Origin: Clostridiales bacterium
Lineage (GTDB): Bacteria; Bacillota; Clostridia; Saccharofermentanales; Saccharofermentanaceae
Length of the DNA: 64,000 nucleotides
Direction of reading: 5' to 3'
Assembly: GCA_017561715.1 (NCBI GenBank)
Contig: JAFZBN010000003.1
Span: 1 to 64,000 of the forward strand
The position numbers and the translations under genes were made by a program. The notes beneath the pieces are model-generated. The model was not told where the DNA came from and ran no database searches. It was given only the letters and a program-made list of their open reading frames with translations. Of this stretch, positions 35,994 to 46,149 are shown one piece after another (within the stretch, counting starts at the first letter, position 1; each line of letters starts with the position of its first letter).

Positions 35994-37187
35994 TCAGGCA
36001 TCTTCCGGGATGTTGCTATCTTCTATCTCTTTGGCGTTATAATCTTCCCTAAACTCCGTGAAAAGCTCCTGCATGCTTCTGCAGCCACGAACCTCAAGAC
36101 CGCAGGGTTTGATCGTATCCGGACCCGGTGTGACCGGCTTATCCAGATGAATTTCTCCACAACAATACGGATTCCAGAATCCCTGATACCAGTAATGAAC
36201 GGATTCCTTTGTCTCCCCGTCTTCCTCGAACGTGAGATGCGCCTTATAGACCATGACCACAAGATTAAAGTGATAATAATCTCCGGCATCGTATGACTTA
36301 AACTGGCCGAGAAGTTCCAGTTCTTTAAGGGCAGCGCCTTCGGGGATATATGATTCTTCGAAGACCTGACGGCTGTATTCATCCATGAATCTCAACTCGC
36401 CTTTGGTGAGTTCACTCAGGGAATTAATACCACCACACGGCAATACCGGTTCATACGCTTGACCGTTGACCGGAAGCAGCGGCTCGGCACGATAAGAACT
36501 GTCAACATACGGATCTTCACTCCACATCTTAACAAAGCCTTCTACGGATTCAGTTGACTCGAAGCCGCTGACGCTCCAGTTATCAAAGCACACTCTTCTT
36601 CCGAGATCGATCATACTTGTCTTATCGATACTTCCATCCTGATAAAGACCCGGGAAGCCGCAATGCCAGAAGAAACACTCTTCAGTCGGAGCATCACCTG
36701 TTTCATCCGTAACAACGACCTGATAGAAGAGACTGTAGTTATACGGGCAATCGTCATCCTCTGCCGCGGAACTGTCTTTGAAGATAACCATGAAAAAATA
36801 GTTAAGATCCTTGACGGTCACGCCGTCAGGAAGTTTGTCGACCACGTCATCCTGGAAGTAATCCTCAGCTTCGCCACGCAAAGTTTGGAACATCTTGTCC
36901 GTGATCTGATCGACCTTTGTAACCGGGACGTGCCCGCCGACATCCGGATCGTCCGAAGTATCATCCGTGGCCTCTGTGTCATCCACATCATCCACGATAT
37001 CTATCGGGTACTCTTCCGTGGTATCGATCTCTGTTGTTTCTTTTGAAGTGGTAGTTTTGTCCTTCGGGTCATTAAACCCGCCGCAGCCTGACAGTAGAAT
37101 ACCTGCAGACAGGACAGAAGCGATCAGAAGAACGATCGCGTTTATCTTTTTGTTCTCTTGATTTTTGCCATTCCCATTCATCAACAT
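35994..37187 (-). CDS. Duplicated-domain lipoprotein, unknown function (copy 1 of pair)
   Basis: A 397-residue lipoprotein. The signal peptide ends in the lipobox LSGC, followed by an Asp/Thr-rich linker (TDDTSDDPDVGG). Two tandem copies of the about 115-residue domain seen in the downstream neighbour follow, marked by CFFWHCGFPGLYQDG and VHYWYQGFWNP and by WSVSGFES. The overall layout (anchor, acidic linker, two domains) matches the neighbour, so they arose by gene duplication. The start at 37187 is preceded by GGGAGGGG. Only 16 bp separate the two genes. A -10-like TATAAT lies at about 37364-37369. Confidence 0.78.
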   Translation of the reverse strand: MLMNGNGKNQENKKINAIVLLIASVLSAGILLSGCGGFNDPKDKTTTSKETTEIDTTEEYPIDIVDDVDDTEATDDTSDDPDVGGHVPVTKVDQITDKMFQTLRGEAEDYFQDDVVDKLPDGVTVKDLNYFFMVIFKDSSAAEDDDCPYNYSLFYQVVVTDETGDAPTEECFFWHCGFPGLYQDGSIDKTSMIDLGRRVCFDNWSVSGFESTESVEGFVKMWSEDPYVDSSYRAEPLLPVNGQAYEPVLPCGGINSLSELTKGELRFMDEYSRQVFEESYIPEGAALKELELLGQFKSYDAGDYYHFNLVVMVYKAHLTFEEDGETKESVHYWYQGFWNPYCCGEIHLDKPVTPGPDTIKPCGLEVRGCRSMQELFTEFREDYNAKEIEDSNIPEDA

Positions 37188-37426
37188 CGGCAACCCCTCC
37201 CGACATTTGAACCCTAGCCGTTTGCACGGACATTAAATACGTATCTATTCCGAAACTTTCTTTTGCGCGAACTTTAAAGTCCACGTCTATCTGTCGATGA
37301 ATGTCAGTTTACGCTTAATATTTTAGCAGTCTTCAGCGTTTCGGCAGTTGTCTGGTTGTCTTCATTATACCTTGGATCGTCGAAAAGCTAATGACATTAT
37401 TGTCACTCGATGCGTAAGGCTTTTTC

Positions 37427-39856
37427 TCAGCTTCCCTTTCTTACCTCGATAACGTCACGGATCGCCTTGATGCGTCCGAATACGCGGTCGAGCTGTTCCT
37501 GGTCTTTGACTTCGATCGTCATCGTGAAACGCGCCGTGATGTCTTTCATCGCGGACATGGATGCCGACGTGATCGGGATGCGCTCCTCGGCGATCGCGTT
37601 ACTGATATCCGCCAGAAGGTGACGGCGGTCATGCGCAATGACCGTAAACTCGACCGGATAGATCGCCTTGGTATGCTCCTGGTTCGCCCAGTAGACTTCG
37701 ATCAGACGCGACGCACGCTCTGCGGCACGTGTTGACGCGGTGGCGTTACGAAGGATATTTCTTATGTTGCTGCAGTCTTTTCTGTGGACGCCGACGCCGT
37801 TACCGCGCGTGATGTATCCGATGATCTCATCGCCCGGGACCGGATTACAGCATCTGGAAAGATGCACGAGGCAGTTGTCGATACCCGTGACCACAACGCC
37901 CGTTTCCTGATGTGCTTTTGCCGAAGCACGCTTGCCGGAGATGTGCTGTTCCTGTGAAGACGCGGAAAGCGCCGGTCCGGCCGTCAGGTTCTTTTCGTCA
38001 AGGATCTCTTTTGCGATCGGCTGATAAACGACCTGACCGTTGCCCGTAACACGGTAACCGAGTTCGAATCTTTCGTCCTCCGGAAGAGATTTGATGTATT
38101 CGTCACGAAGACGTCCGACGACTTTCTGGGCCGTGATGACACCGTAACCGATGGACGCGTAAAGGTCGTCGAGTGTATTCTGCGCGGTCTTTTTGAGAAT
38201 CGTCTCGACAAACGGTTTCTGCAGGAGCTGTTGCGGCGTAAAGCCGAGCTTCTTCATCTCACGCTCGAGCGATTCCTTACCGATCAGGATATTCTCGTCT
38301 CTGGATTCTTTCTTGTACCACGAATTGATCTTCGATTTCGCGGCAGAGGTCTTGACCATCTTCAGCCAGTCACGAGACGGTCCCTTGATCTGGTCGGACG
38401 CCAGGATCTCGACGATATCGCCGTTTTGAAGTTCATAGGAAAGCGGAACGAGTCGGCCGTTGACTTTCGCGCCGTACATTCGGTTACCGATACCACTGTG
38501 GATCGTGTACGCAAAGTCGATCGGGCACGAATGCAGCGGCAGCGAGATAACATCTCCCTTCGGAGTAAATACGAATACTTCCTCCGCGACAAGACCGGTC
38601 TTTAAGGAGTCGAGGTATTCACCCGCGTCCTTGGACTCGCCCTGCCAGTCGAGGATCTGACGCAGCCACGAAAGTTTGTTGTCGAAAGACGTATTCTTCT
38701 GCTTGGTGTTGGAGTTGCCGCTCTCTTTGTATTTCCAGTGCGCGGCGATACCGTATTCCGCGGTCCTGTGCATCGCCAACGTTCTGATCTGTACTTCAAA
38801 CGGGATACCTTCCTTACCGATGACCGTCGTGTGAAGCGACTGGTACATGTTCGGCTTCGGCATCGCGATATAGTCCTTGAAACGGCCCGGCATCGGGTAA
38901 TACATCTCGTGAACGAGACCCAATACCGCATAGCAGTCCGATACGGTGTCAACAATGATTCTGCACGCGAAGATATCGTAGATCTGATCCAGGTGCTTGT
39001 CCTGCTTTTTCATCTTATTGTAGATGCTGTAGAAGTGCTTCGGTCTTCCTTCGATCTCGGCGTGGATGCCCATCTTCGAGATCCTTTCGCTCATCTCACC
39101 GACGACGTTCTCGAGAAACTTTTCTCTCTCGGATCTCTTCTGGGAGATCGCGCCGACGAGCTCGTAATAGGCGTCCGGATCCGTGTAGCGAAGGCAAAGG
39201 TCCTCAAGCTCCCACTTGATCTTATAGATACCGAGACGGTGTGCCAGAGGCGCGTAGATATCACGGGTCTCCATGGAGATCTCCTTCTGGCGCTCCGGAT
39301 TCTGGTGCTTCATGGTACGCATGTTATGGAGACGGTCAGCAAGCTTGATGAGGATAACGCGGATGTCCTTGGCCATCGCCAGGAACATCTTACGCATGTT
39401 CTCCGCCTGCTGCTCTTCTTTTGACGAATAAGGGATACGACCGAGTTTGGTAACGCCGTCGACAAGGAGCGAAACGTCTTCACCGAAGATCTCGGCGACA
39501 AGTTCGCTTGTTACGGGCGTATCTTCAACGGTATCGTGCAGGAACGCTGCCACCAGCGTATCGGTATCGACTTCGAGCTCCGTCAGGATCTGCGCCGTCG
39601 CGATCGGGTGGATGATATACGGTTCGCCGGATTTTCTCTTCTGCGAGCTGTGTGCTTTATACGCGAAAACGAAGGCGCGGCGGATCCGATCCGACTCGTC
39701 TTTTTCCGAATAGGACTTATATTTCGTGATGACTTCGTCGAGCATGTCGAGGATCTCTTCACTTACATCCTCCGGCATGGTCTCATCGCGAAGCTGCGCG
39801 AAAAGCTCCTCTACTTCGGGCGCCATCTCTTCGATTTTCTTGTTGTCTCCACTCAT
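37427..39856 (-). CDS. rel: Bifunctional (p)ppGpp synthetase/hydrolase
   Basis: Makes and degrades the stringent-response alarmones. The 809-residue protein has the HD hydrolase domain (about 60-215; AHSSQKRKSGEPYIIHP, AAFLHDTVEDTP), the synthetase domain (about 250-370; KHFYSIYNKM, FACRIIVDTVSDCYAVLG, MPKPNMYQSLHTT), a TGS domain (about 425-490; VFVFTPKGDVISLP), the zinc-finger-like CCNPVPGDEIIGYITRG and a C-terminal ACT domain. The hydrolase HD pair is intact, so both activities are expected. Its ATG overlaps the recJ stop by 4 nt (ATGA), indicating coupled translation. An octamer copy is at 37912. Confidence 0.97.
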   Translation of the reverse strand: MSGDNKKIEEMAPEVEELFAQLRDETMPEDVSEEILDMLDEVITKYKSYSEKDESDRIRRAFVFAYKAHSSQKRKSGEPYIIHPIATAQILTELEVDTDTLVAAFLHDTVEDTPVTSELVAEIFGEDVSLLVDGVTKLGRIPYSSKEEQQAENMRKMFLAMAKDIRVILIKLADRLHNMRTMKHQNPERQKEISMETRDIYAPLAHRLGIYKIKWELEDLCLRYTDPDAYYELVGAISQKRSEREKFLENVVGEMSERISKMGIHAEIEGRPKHFYSIYNKMKKQDKHLDQIYDIFACRIIVDTVSDCYAVLGLVHEMYYPMPGRFKDYIAMPKPNMYQSLHTTVIGKEGIPFEVQIRTLAMHRTAEYGIAAHWKYKESGNSNTKQKNTSFDNKLSWLRQILDWQGESKDAGEYLDSLKTGLVAEEVFVFTPKGDVISLPLHSCPIDFAYTIHSGIGNRMYGAKVNGRLVPLSYELQNGDIVEILASDQIKGPSRDWLKMVKTSAAKSKINSWYKKESRDENILIGKESLEREMKKLGFTPQQLLQKPFVETILKKTAQNTLDDLYASIGYGVITAQKVVGRLRDEYIKSLPEDERFELGYRVTGNGQVVYQPIAKEILDEKNLTAGPALSASSQEQHISGKRASAKAHQETGVVVTGIDNCLVHLSRCCNPVPGDEIIGYITRGNGVGVHRKDCSNIRNILRNATASTRAAERASRLIEVYWANQEHTKAIYPVEFTVIAHDRRHLLADISNAIAEERIPITSASMSAMKDITARFTMTIEVKDQEQLDRVFGRIKAIRDVIEVRKGS

Positions 39857-42036
39857 TTTGTCATATCCCCAAAAAGCACTTGAAATGTTTTTGTTGTTTC
39901 GAGTTTAACCCTGTCAACGACAGATAGCAAGGAAAAACATATTCTTTCGTCGTTTATGCGCACCATCTTCAGAAGCCCCGCTTCGCTGAAAATGTCCAGC
40001 GCGCGGGCGATCTTAAAGGCATGGAGCGGCTTTCTGTATTTGCCCGTCAGAAGTCTGGCGAGAAGGCTAAGGTCGACGATATTCGTCTCGTCTTTGCAGT
40101 TTTGCTGGAAATGGCGGTACAAGATCCCCATCTCTTCGCCGGTCGGGCGCAGGTCTTCTTCCTTGCACTTGCCGATCAGGGCGATCTGCTTCAGAGGCAG
40201 CTTATTGCGATAGAGGTTTTCCAGGACCTCCGGGGTATCCCAGATGATCTTCCCTATTTTACTGAAATGCATATCCGCGACGCGGAGCGAGAGGCTCTCG
40301 TTTCCGTTCCAGACGTTGATGCCCATCTCGATCAGAGCGTCGACGGAGCTTCCTTCGGCGAACATATCGGCCCATTCACCCGCGCCAAACGCGATCGCGT
40401 CGTAGTTTTTTACGTTTCCGCTCTCCTCGTCCTTATAGCTCAGCACGAGCTTGAGGTGGCGGTTTCCCGCGCCGACGGTCTTCGGGGACAGGACCTTCAA
40501 GTCGGAAAGAAGGAAAACGGGTTCTCGGTTGCCCTCACCGAACGGCTCGAGCCCGGCGAGTTCTTTTGCCGTGGAAAGAGAAACGTCCTTCGGCGTGATG
40601 ACCATGTCGATGTCGGTGCAGAGAATGTCCTTTTCGGTGTTTCTTTCTTCGGCAAAAGCACTTACGCGCTTTTTGAATTCCGGGAAGCTTTCTTTTTCTA
40701 CGGACACACCGGCGGCTCTCTTGTGTCCGCCATACTGTAACACTGTTTCACCGCAGGATTTCAGGCATTCCAGGATCGGAAAGTCGCCTGCGGTGCGGCA
40801 GCTTCCCTTAAGGATCCCGTCCTCTTCCGCGAACACGATCGCCGTTCTCTGATAGCGGTTCACGAGTCGGTTGGCGACGATTCCGAGGATGCCGAGGTGC
40901 CAGTTCTCACCAACCACGATGATCGGCATGGACGCGTTTTTCATGTTCGTGATCAGTTCCTGATCGGCTTCGATCTGTGCAACGGCTTCGTCCACGAGCG
41001 ACTGCTCGAGTTCCTGACGGCGTGAGTTCTCGGAAATGAGTTCATCGGTCAGTGCGATCGCGCGGGAAGGATCCTGCGTCAGAAGAAGTTCCAGCGCGCG
41101 GTCCGCTTCACCGAGGCGGCCGCATGCGTTGATCTTCGGAGAGATCTGGAAAGAAATGTCGCCCGTTGAGACGGAAAGCGGGATGTTCATGTCCAGCGCG
41201 GCATTTCCCGAGCCCGCGTTAGCGTTCTGCTTCACGGAGGAAAGCAGCGCGCGAAGTCCCGGACGTTTGGTATTACTTAAGGCGGTGAGGCCCTCTTTGA
41301 CGATCGTTCTGTTTTCGCCGGTGAGGCTGACGACATCCGCGATCGTTCCGATCGTGACGATGTCGAGATAGTTTCTCCACTCTTCTTTTCCGACCTTCTC
41401 CGGAAAGTTCGGTTCAAGCGCGGCAACGAGCTTCAGGGCAACGCCTGCGCCGCAAAGGTGGATGAAAGGATAGGTGTTATCGGTTCTTTTCGCGTCGATG
41501 ACGGCGAGCGCCGGGGGAAGTTCTTCTTTGACTTCATGGTGGTCGGTAACGATAACGTCCATGCCCTCATTGACCAGCTGTTCCACCGACTCCGCATTTG
41601 CGACACCGCAGTCCACGGTGATCAGAAGATCTGCTTTCTTTTCGCGGATACGATCCAGAAGGCCGTCGGAGATTCCGTAGCCTTCGCTTAAGCGGTTCGG
41701 GATGACATAGTCGATATCCGCGCCGAGTTTTCTGAAGAACAGCATCAGGATCGCGGTCGCGGTCACGCCGTCGGCATCGTAGTCGCCGCAGATCAAGATC
41801 TTCTCTTTTTCATTGACGGCAGAGGTGATGCGGTCGACCGCGATCTGCATATCGTTAAAAAGGAACGGATCGTGCCACTCGAGTTCTTTTCCCGAGAAAA
41901 AAGTATCCGGATCGATACCACGGGTATGTAGAAGGCGCATCAGAAGCGAAGACTCGCTTTCACCGGCCTTTTCGGACATATCATCAAAAGCAGGCGTCTC
42001 GTCCGGAAGCCGCCACTTTTTCTGTAAAAGGATCAC
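39853..42036 (-). CDS. recJ: Single-stranded-DNA-specific exonuclease RecJ
   Basis: A 5'-3' single-strand exonuclease of recombination and repair. The 727-residue protein has the DHH domain (ICGDYDADGVTATAI, TVDCGVANAESV, VTDHHEVKEELPPA), DHHA1 (GSCRTAGDFPI, QYGGHKRAAGVSVEK) and the OB-fold domain. A C-terminal winged-helix-like extension (about 570-727) is found in Bacillota RecJ. It overlaps rel by 4 nt. Together with rel it forms the recJ-rel cluster common in this phylum, here without an intervening apt. Octamer copies fall in the overlap region (39872) and at 40654. Confidence 0.95.
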   Translation of the reverse strand: MILLQKKWRLPDETPAFDDMSEKAGESESSLLMRLLHTRGIDPDTFFSGKELEWHDPFLFNDMQIAVDRITSAVNEKEKILICGDYDADGVTATAILMLFFRKLGADIDYVIPNRLSEGYGISDGLLDRIREKKADLLITVDCGVANAESVEQLVNEGMDVIVTDHHEVKEELPPALAVIDAKRTDNTYPFIHLCGAGVALKLVAALEPNFPEKVGKEEWRNYLDIVTIGTIADVVSLTGENRTIVKEGLTALSNTKRPGLRALLSSVKQNANAGSGNAALDMNIPLSVSTGDISFQISPKINACGRLGEADRALELLLTQDPSRAIALTDELISENSRRQELEQSLVDEAVAQIEADQELITNMKNASMPIIVVGENWHLGILGIVANRLVNRYQRTAIVFAEEDGILKGSCRTAGDFPILECLKSCGETVLQYGGHKRAAGVSVEKESFPEFKKRVSAFAEERNTEKDILCTDIDMVITPKDVSLSTAKELAGLEPFGEGNREPVFLLSDLKVLSPKTVGAGNRHLKLVLSYKDEESGNVKNYDAIAFGAGEWADMFAEGSSVDALIEMGINVWNGNESLSLRVADMHFSKIGKIIWDTPEVLENLYRNKLPLKQIALIGKCKEEDLRPTGEEMGILYRHFQQNCKDETNIVDLSLLARLLTGKYRKPLHAFKIARALDIFSEAGLLKMVRINDERICFSLLSVVDRVKLETTKTFQVLFGDMTK

Positions 42037-42127
42037 GTTATAACTCCAAATTCATTGCTTATGTATATTGTAGCATAAGAACAATGAAACAGACGGAAAC
42101 AATCGTATTAAACCGAGTAAAAAGGGC

Positions 42128-42571
42128 TCACAAATTATCCCTGATCACCATAAGTTGATCCCTGAGAATTTCCTCTTCAGCTGTAGTAATGTTTTCGTGT
42201 TGCGCCAAGTAGGAATCAATCGTTTCTACAGCGGTGCCCCTGCCGATCAATTCCTTAAGCGCATCGCAGTTTTCCTTCAAGGAAGCCACGGCGTCTTCGG
42301 GGTGGTTCGTTAAAGAAATATCTATCAGATACGGATAGTCGATAACTGCTTGAAGCAATTCTTCATCCGTCATCTTATCTAACTCTTCCTGGGATATATG
42401 AAAGCGATCTTTACTCTGATCCACTGTTTCCGGATTTTCCATAGGAGTTTCCGCGGGAATGCTTTCAGCACCACTTTTCTTTGATCTTGAGTTCAGAAAA
42501 AGACATGTGCCGATCGCGACAACGACTACAAGGGAGACAATCACTATCCATACCATTGCCTTCTTTTTCAT
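42128..42571 (-). CDS. Small membrane-anchored protein of unknown function
   Basis: A 147-residue protein with one N-terminal signal/anchor helix (MVWIVIVSLVVVVAIGTCLF), a Ser/Glu-rich linker, and an about 85-residue helical domain (EELDKMTDEELLQAVIDYPY, AVASLKENCDALKELIGRG). The phrase MTDEELLQAVIDYPYL resembles small clostridial surface proteins of unknown role. It starts 137 bp from the ABC permease stop and reads the same direction. The function is unknown. Confidence 0.75.
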   Translation of the reverse strand: MKKKAMVWIVIVSLVVVVAIGTCLFLNSRSKKSGAESIPAETPMENPETVDQSKDRFHISQEELDKMTDEELLQAVIDYPYLIDISLTNHPEDAVASLKENCDALKELIGRGTAVETIDSYLAQHENITTAEEEILRDQLMVIRDNL

Positions 42572-42640
42572 GCTTTACTCACCATCCTATGTGTTTTGAT
42601 TATATCACTTCAACCGCATTCACCGATATAAGAACACACC

Positions 42641-42671
42641 GCCCGGTGCATTTTTCTGCATCCGGACGGCG
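42641..42671 (-). terminator. Hairpin downstream of the FtsX-type ABC operon
   Basis: GCCCGGTGCA pairs with TGCATCCGGAC (one bulge, one G-U) around a short T-rich loop. There is no U-run on the minus strand, so termination is likely but not clear. Confidence 0.45.
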
Positions 42672-42708
42672 CGTGCTCAAAATATATATTGGAGGGTTAT
42701 TATGAGGG

Positions 42709-45249
42709 TTATTCTACGTTCTTCAGCGCGTCAGCCAGCGGGATCTTCTTGATGCGGATCATGTCAAAGATCGCAACGACCGCGTAGGAAACAACGAGGA
42801 TCAGGATCATCTTCGCGATACCCATCGGGCTGATGTAGATGTCGAACCATCCGTTCAGTGAGTTCATGTAGAGACGGAAGACGCCTGCCAGACCCAGGAT
42901 CGCCAGCGCTGCTGTCAGGATCGCGCTCACGATGACCACGATCGAAGTCAGAAGGATATAAAGGCTGTTGATCTCTCCGTTTTCGTATCCGAGGACCTTG
43001 ACCATTGAGATGGAGGTCGCGTTCTTTTCGATGATGATCTTTGTGAGAAGATACATCATCAGGATCGCCATGATCATGCAGACCCAGGAGACCATGTCCA
43101 TCATGCCGCCCATCGAGTGATCAAGCTGTGTCGCGATGGCCATGACATCTTCGATCGTAACGACGGTGTAGATGTTCTCGTAGTTGATATCCGAGATCGC
43201 ATTCTGCGAAAGGTAACCGGTAAACGCGTCTTCCGAAAGGCCGAAGATCTTGTTGAAATTTTCCTGCGGGAGGAATACGCAGAGCGCGCCGTCATAGTCA
43301 TATACGCCCTTGATGACAAAGTCGTAGGACTTGTCACTGTACTTTTCTTTCAGCGTGATCGTGTCACCTTTCGAGAGCATGAACTTCTTCTGATACGGAG
43401 ACGAGATCCAGATCTCATTTCCGGAAAGGGCTTCATCGATCTTGATGTAACGGCTGCCGCTTTCGTAGCCGTAAACACCGATCTCTTCACCCTTATGCAC
43501 GCCGTTGATGGTCTCAAGTGATGCCACACAGTACTTCTCTGCTGTTTCTTCCGAAGTCGAGATGACGTTTCCTTCTTCGTCCTGATATCCCTTCAGAATG
43601 TACTGATAGTTCGAGAGCATGTTCTCATCGATCTTCGCCTTGTAATGGTCGAGCGTCTGCGGAAGTCCGATCGAGAAAGCGAGCATCAGCATGACAAACG
43701 CGATACCGACGAACAGTACGAGGTAGCCACCCAAATTATCGAGAAGGATACGCAGACGGAATCTCTTCAGGAAGCTCCAGGATGGAAGTCTCATGGCCTT
43801 CTTTCTCTTCGAGGTGCGAAGGTCGCGGCGCAGGAATCTAAGCGGCGACAAACGCAGTTTCCTGTAGATGACGACGAAGTTGATGATGATCATCAGTATC
43901 ATCGGCAGGAGCGTCGTTACGAGAAAAGCGTCCATGTTCCAGCGTGTCTCGTAGGTCACGAGGCTGTAGGAATTGTAATAGAGCGCAACCGCCGCGTCCT
44001 TAAAGATCGTGTAGCCGAGGAGATTGCCGACAGCCGACGCCAGAAGTGTCACGATGATCGGAACGATCATGTAGTGGCGGAGAAGCTCGCCTCTTGTGTA
44101 ACCGGTTGCGCGAAGTGTACCGATGACCGCCGATTCATTTACGATGGTGTTGCTGGTCGTGATCGCGAAGATGAAGGCCAGCACCGCGATGAAGACATAC
44201 ACCAGAACTGACATTATTGCCTTGTCCGATCCCATATCTTCCGGTGCGAAGTGGATCGCCTGGTTGGCGTATTCAGGAACGAAATCTGTCAGTTCATTGA
44301 TGTCTTCTTTCTTCTCAGCGAGCAGCTGCATCGCTTCGGGGTCCTGGCTTTGGATCTTCACCTGAAGTTCCTCGGCAGTTGCTTTTTCATCGGTAAAACC
44401 ACCTGTCGCCGAAAGAACCGCGAGTTTTTCCATCAGGGCGTCTGCCTTTTCTTTCTGCTCGGGAGTATTTGCCGGCGCTTCGTTATACATGAAAGCGTAC
44501 TGATAAAATGTCGAGGACGGAAGCGCCTCCCAGCCCTCCGGTGTCATGACCGCGATGTCGAAGTCGACCGCGTTGAACATGAAGTCGGAGTTGTTTTTAT
44601 AAAGAGTGGTGTAGTCGGAAGACGAGATCAATCCGGATACGGTAAAAGCACTTTCGCCGACATACAGTGTGTCGCCGACCTTGATGCCTTTGATGTCGGC
44701 GTGGTTCTTGTCGAGCGCGATCTCATTTGCCGCCGCCGGCATTTCGCCCTTCATGAGGCAGGCGCGGTTAACGTCGGTCCTGATCTTAAATACGCGGACC
44801 GTAACTTCTTTCTCATCAGACTCGATTCTTTCGGAGGGCTTCATGCCACCCTCTTCGTTCTCCGAAGTGACCGCTTTCATTTCATTCGGAGCTGTCTTGC
44901 TTTCGCTCAGATCCTTATAGAACTGCTCATAAACAGTGATGCCTTCTGCTTCGATCTCATTAAGAAGCGACTCGGATGCCTGGTAGCGAAGTTCGAAGTG
45001 ACCGTTTTCGATCGAATACTTTTCGTAGGACTCATCGATCGCGGCCATCATGCTGTCGTTTCCGACGTCGATACCGGACGCGAGCGCGATCATAAATACC
45101 ATCAGGAGGAAAACTACAAAATACTTCTTCCAATCTTTTTTCAGTTCTCTGAAGAGGCGCTTGCGCATCGGATTGCCGACTTTCTTCTGCGAAGAAACGG
45201 CGCCCGGAGCATATGCCGCGCTCCTTGCTTTATTGATATTCGTTGCCAT
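42709..45249 (-). CDS. FtsX/MacB-type ABC transporter permease
   Basis: An 846-residue membrane permease with two FtsX cores. An N-terminal helix (about 40-60) is followed by a large extracytoplasmic domain (about 65-330, including SEKEV-type charged loops and a lipocalin-like MacB core). Three helices of the first FtsX unit follow (about 335-480; IMSVLVYVFIAVLAFIFAI, GTLRATGYTRGELLRHY), then a second large domain and a second FtsX unit (VSWVCMIMAILMMYLL, VKVLGYENGEINSLYILL) to the C terminus. It works with the adjacent ATPase as an exporter, mechanotransmission machine or bacitracin/peptide-efflux type system. The two genes are 15 bp apart. Confidence 0.9.
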   Translation of the reverse strand: MATNINKARSAAYAPGAVSSQKKVGNPMRKRLFRELKKDWKKYFVVFLLMVFMIALASGIDVGNDSMMAAIDESYEKYSIENGHFELRYQASESLLNEIEAEGITVYEQFYKDLSESKTAPNEMKAVTSENEEGGMKPSERIESDEKEVTVRVFKIRTDVNRACLMKGEMPAAANEIALDKNHADIKGIKVGDTLYVGESAFTVSGLISSSDYTTLYKNNSDFMFNAVDFDIAVMTPEGWEALPSSTFYQYAFMYNEAPANTPEQKEKADALMEKLAVLSATGGFTDEKATAEELQVKIQSQDPEAMQLLAEKKEDINELTDFVPEYANQAIHFAPEDMGSDKAIMSVLVYVFIAVLAFIFAITTSNTIVNESAVIGTLRATGYTRGELLRHYMIVPIIVTLLASAVGNLLGYTIFKDAAVALYYNSYSLVTYETRWNMDAFLVTTLLPMILMIIINFVVIYRKLRLSPLRFLRRDLRTSKRKKAMRLPSWSFLKRFRLRILLDNLGGYLVLFVGIAFVMLMLAFSIGLPQTLDHYKAKIDENMLSNYQYILKGYQDEEGNVISTSEETAEKYCVASLETINGVHKGEEIGVYGYESGSRYIKIDEALSGNEIWISSPYQKKFMLSKGDTITLKEKYSDKSYDFVIKGVYDYDGALCVFLPQENFNKIFGLSEDAFTGYLSQNAISDINYENIYTVVTIEDVMAIATQLDHSMGGMMDMVSWVCMIMAILMMYLLTKIIIEKNATSISMVKVLGYENGEINSLYILLTSIVVIVSAILTAALAILGLAGVFRLYMNSLNGWFDIYISPMGIAKMILILVVSYAVVAIFDMIRIKKIPLADALKNVE

Positions 45250-45264
45250 GATTCTCTCCTCCGC

Positions 45265-45975
45265 TTACCATTCGAGATCTACTGCGGAGACCTTGTTGTC
45301 ATTGATGATGTTCTTTCTCACTTTACCGTCACGAAGCTTGATCGTGTGATCTGCCATCTTACTGATCTCTTCGTTATGAGTGACCATGATGATGGTGTTT
45401 CCGTACTTCCTGTTCACGTCCTCGATGAGCTTTAGGATCTCTTTACTGGTGTTGTAGTCGAGGGCACCGGTCGGCTCATCGCACAGGAGGATGTCAGGAT
45501 TCTTGACGATCGCGCGGCCGATCGATGTTCTCTGCTGCTGACCGCCGGAAAGCTGATTCGGAAGCTTGTAGCGGTGTTCCCAAAGACCGAGGGTGTTCAG
45601 GAGTTCGTCGATATCCAGCGGCTTATCGGAAAGATACGCGCCGACTTCGATATTCTCTTTTACGTTCAGGTTCGGGATCAGGTTGTAAAGCTGGAAAACG
45701 TAGCCAAGGTGTTTTCTTCTATAGCGGGTCAGTGCTTTTTCATCCATATCGCGGAGCTTGTCGCCGGCGATCGCGATGTATCCGTCGTCTGCGCTGTCGA
45801 TGCCGCCGATGATGTTAAGAAGTGTGGATTTACCTGACCCGGAAGGTCCGAGGAGTACACAGAACTCACCTTTGGATACTGTGAAATCCATTCCGCGGAG
45901 GACTTCCTGTCTGCTGTCGCCCTTGCCAAATGCCTTACATACATTGCTTACTGTTAAGAATTCATTTTCGGACAT
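45265..45975 (-). CDS. ABC transporter ATP-binding protein (LolD/MacB type)
   Basis: A 236-residue ATPase partner of the FtsX-type permease. It shows Walker A GPSGSGKST, the Q-loop region YVFQLYNLIPNLNV, the signature LSGGQQQRTSIGRAI, Walker B ILLCDEPTGALD and the switch His in MVTHNEEI. Its short length and the sequence ALDYNTSKEIL place it in the MacB/LolD group. An operator-like palindrome and a promoter sit about 175 bp upstream, the pattern of a TetR-regulated exporter, but no regulator gene lies beside it. Octamer copy at 45732. Confidence 0.94.
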   Translation of the reverse strand: MSENEFLTVSNVCKAFGKGDSRQEVLRGMDFTVSKGEFCVLLGPSGSGKSTLLNIIGGIDSADDGYIAIAGDKLRDMDEKALTRYRRKHLGYVFQLYNLIPNLNVKENIEVGAYLSDKPLDIDELLNTLGLWEHRYKLPNQLSGGQQQRTSIGRAIVKNPDILLCDEPTGALDYNTSKEILKLIEDVNRKYGNTIIMVTHNEEISKMADHTIKLRDGKVRKNIINDNKVSAVDLEW

Positions 45976-46125
45976 AACTATTACCTCTGATGTCTTTCCC
46001 GGAAGCGCCGGAAGCTAATGTCGCGATCCCTGCTGAAGCGATTTGTTTCCGCTTCTCCCCATTGCAGTTCTCGCCGCGCATGTGTTTTTGCCTCTGCGCT
46101 TCCGCTATAATTGGTAAACGGTTTA

Positions 46126-46149
46126 ACATATGAACAACCGTTCATATGT
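46126..46149. promoter_or_regulatory. Palindromic operator of the FtsX-type ABC exporter
   Basis: Perfect 10-bp arms ACATATGAAC / GTTCATATGT around AACC. It starts right after the -10 box of the exporter promoter, covering the probable transcription start, as for TetR-family repressor sites. A related half site (ATATGAAC) lies in the promoter spacer. Confidence 0.75.
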
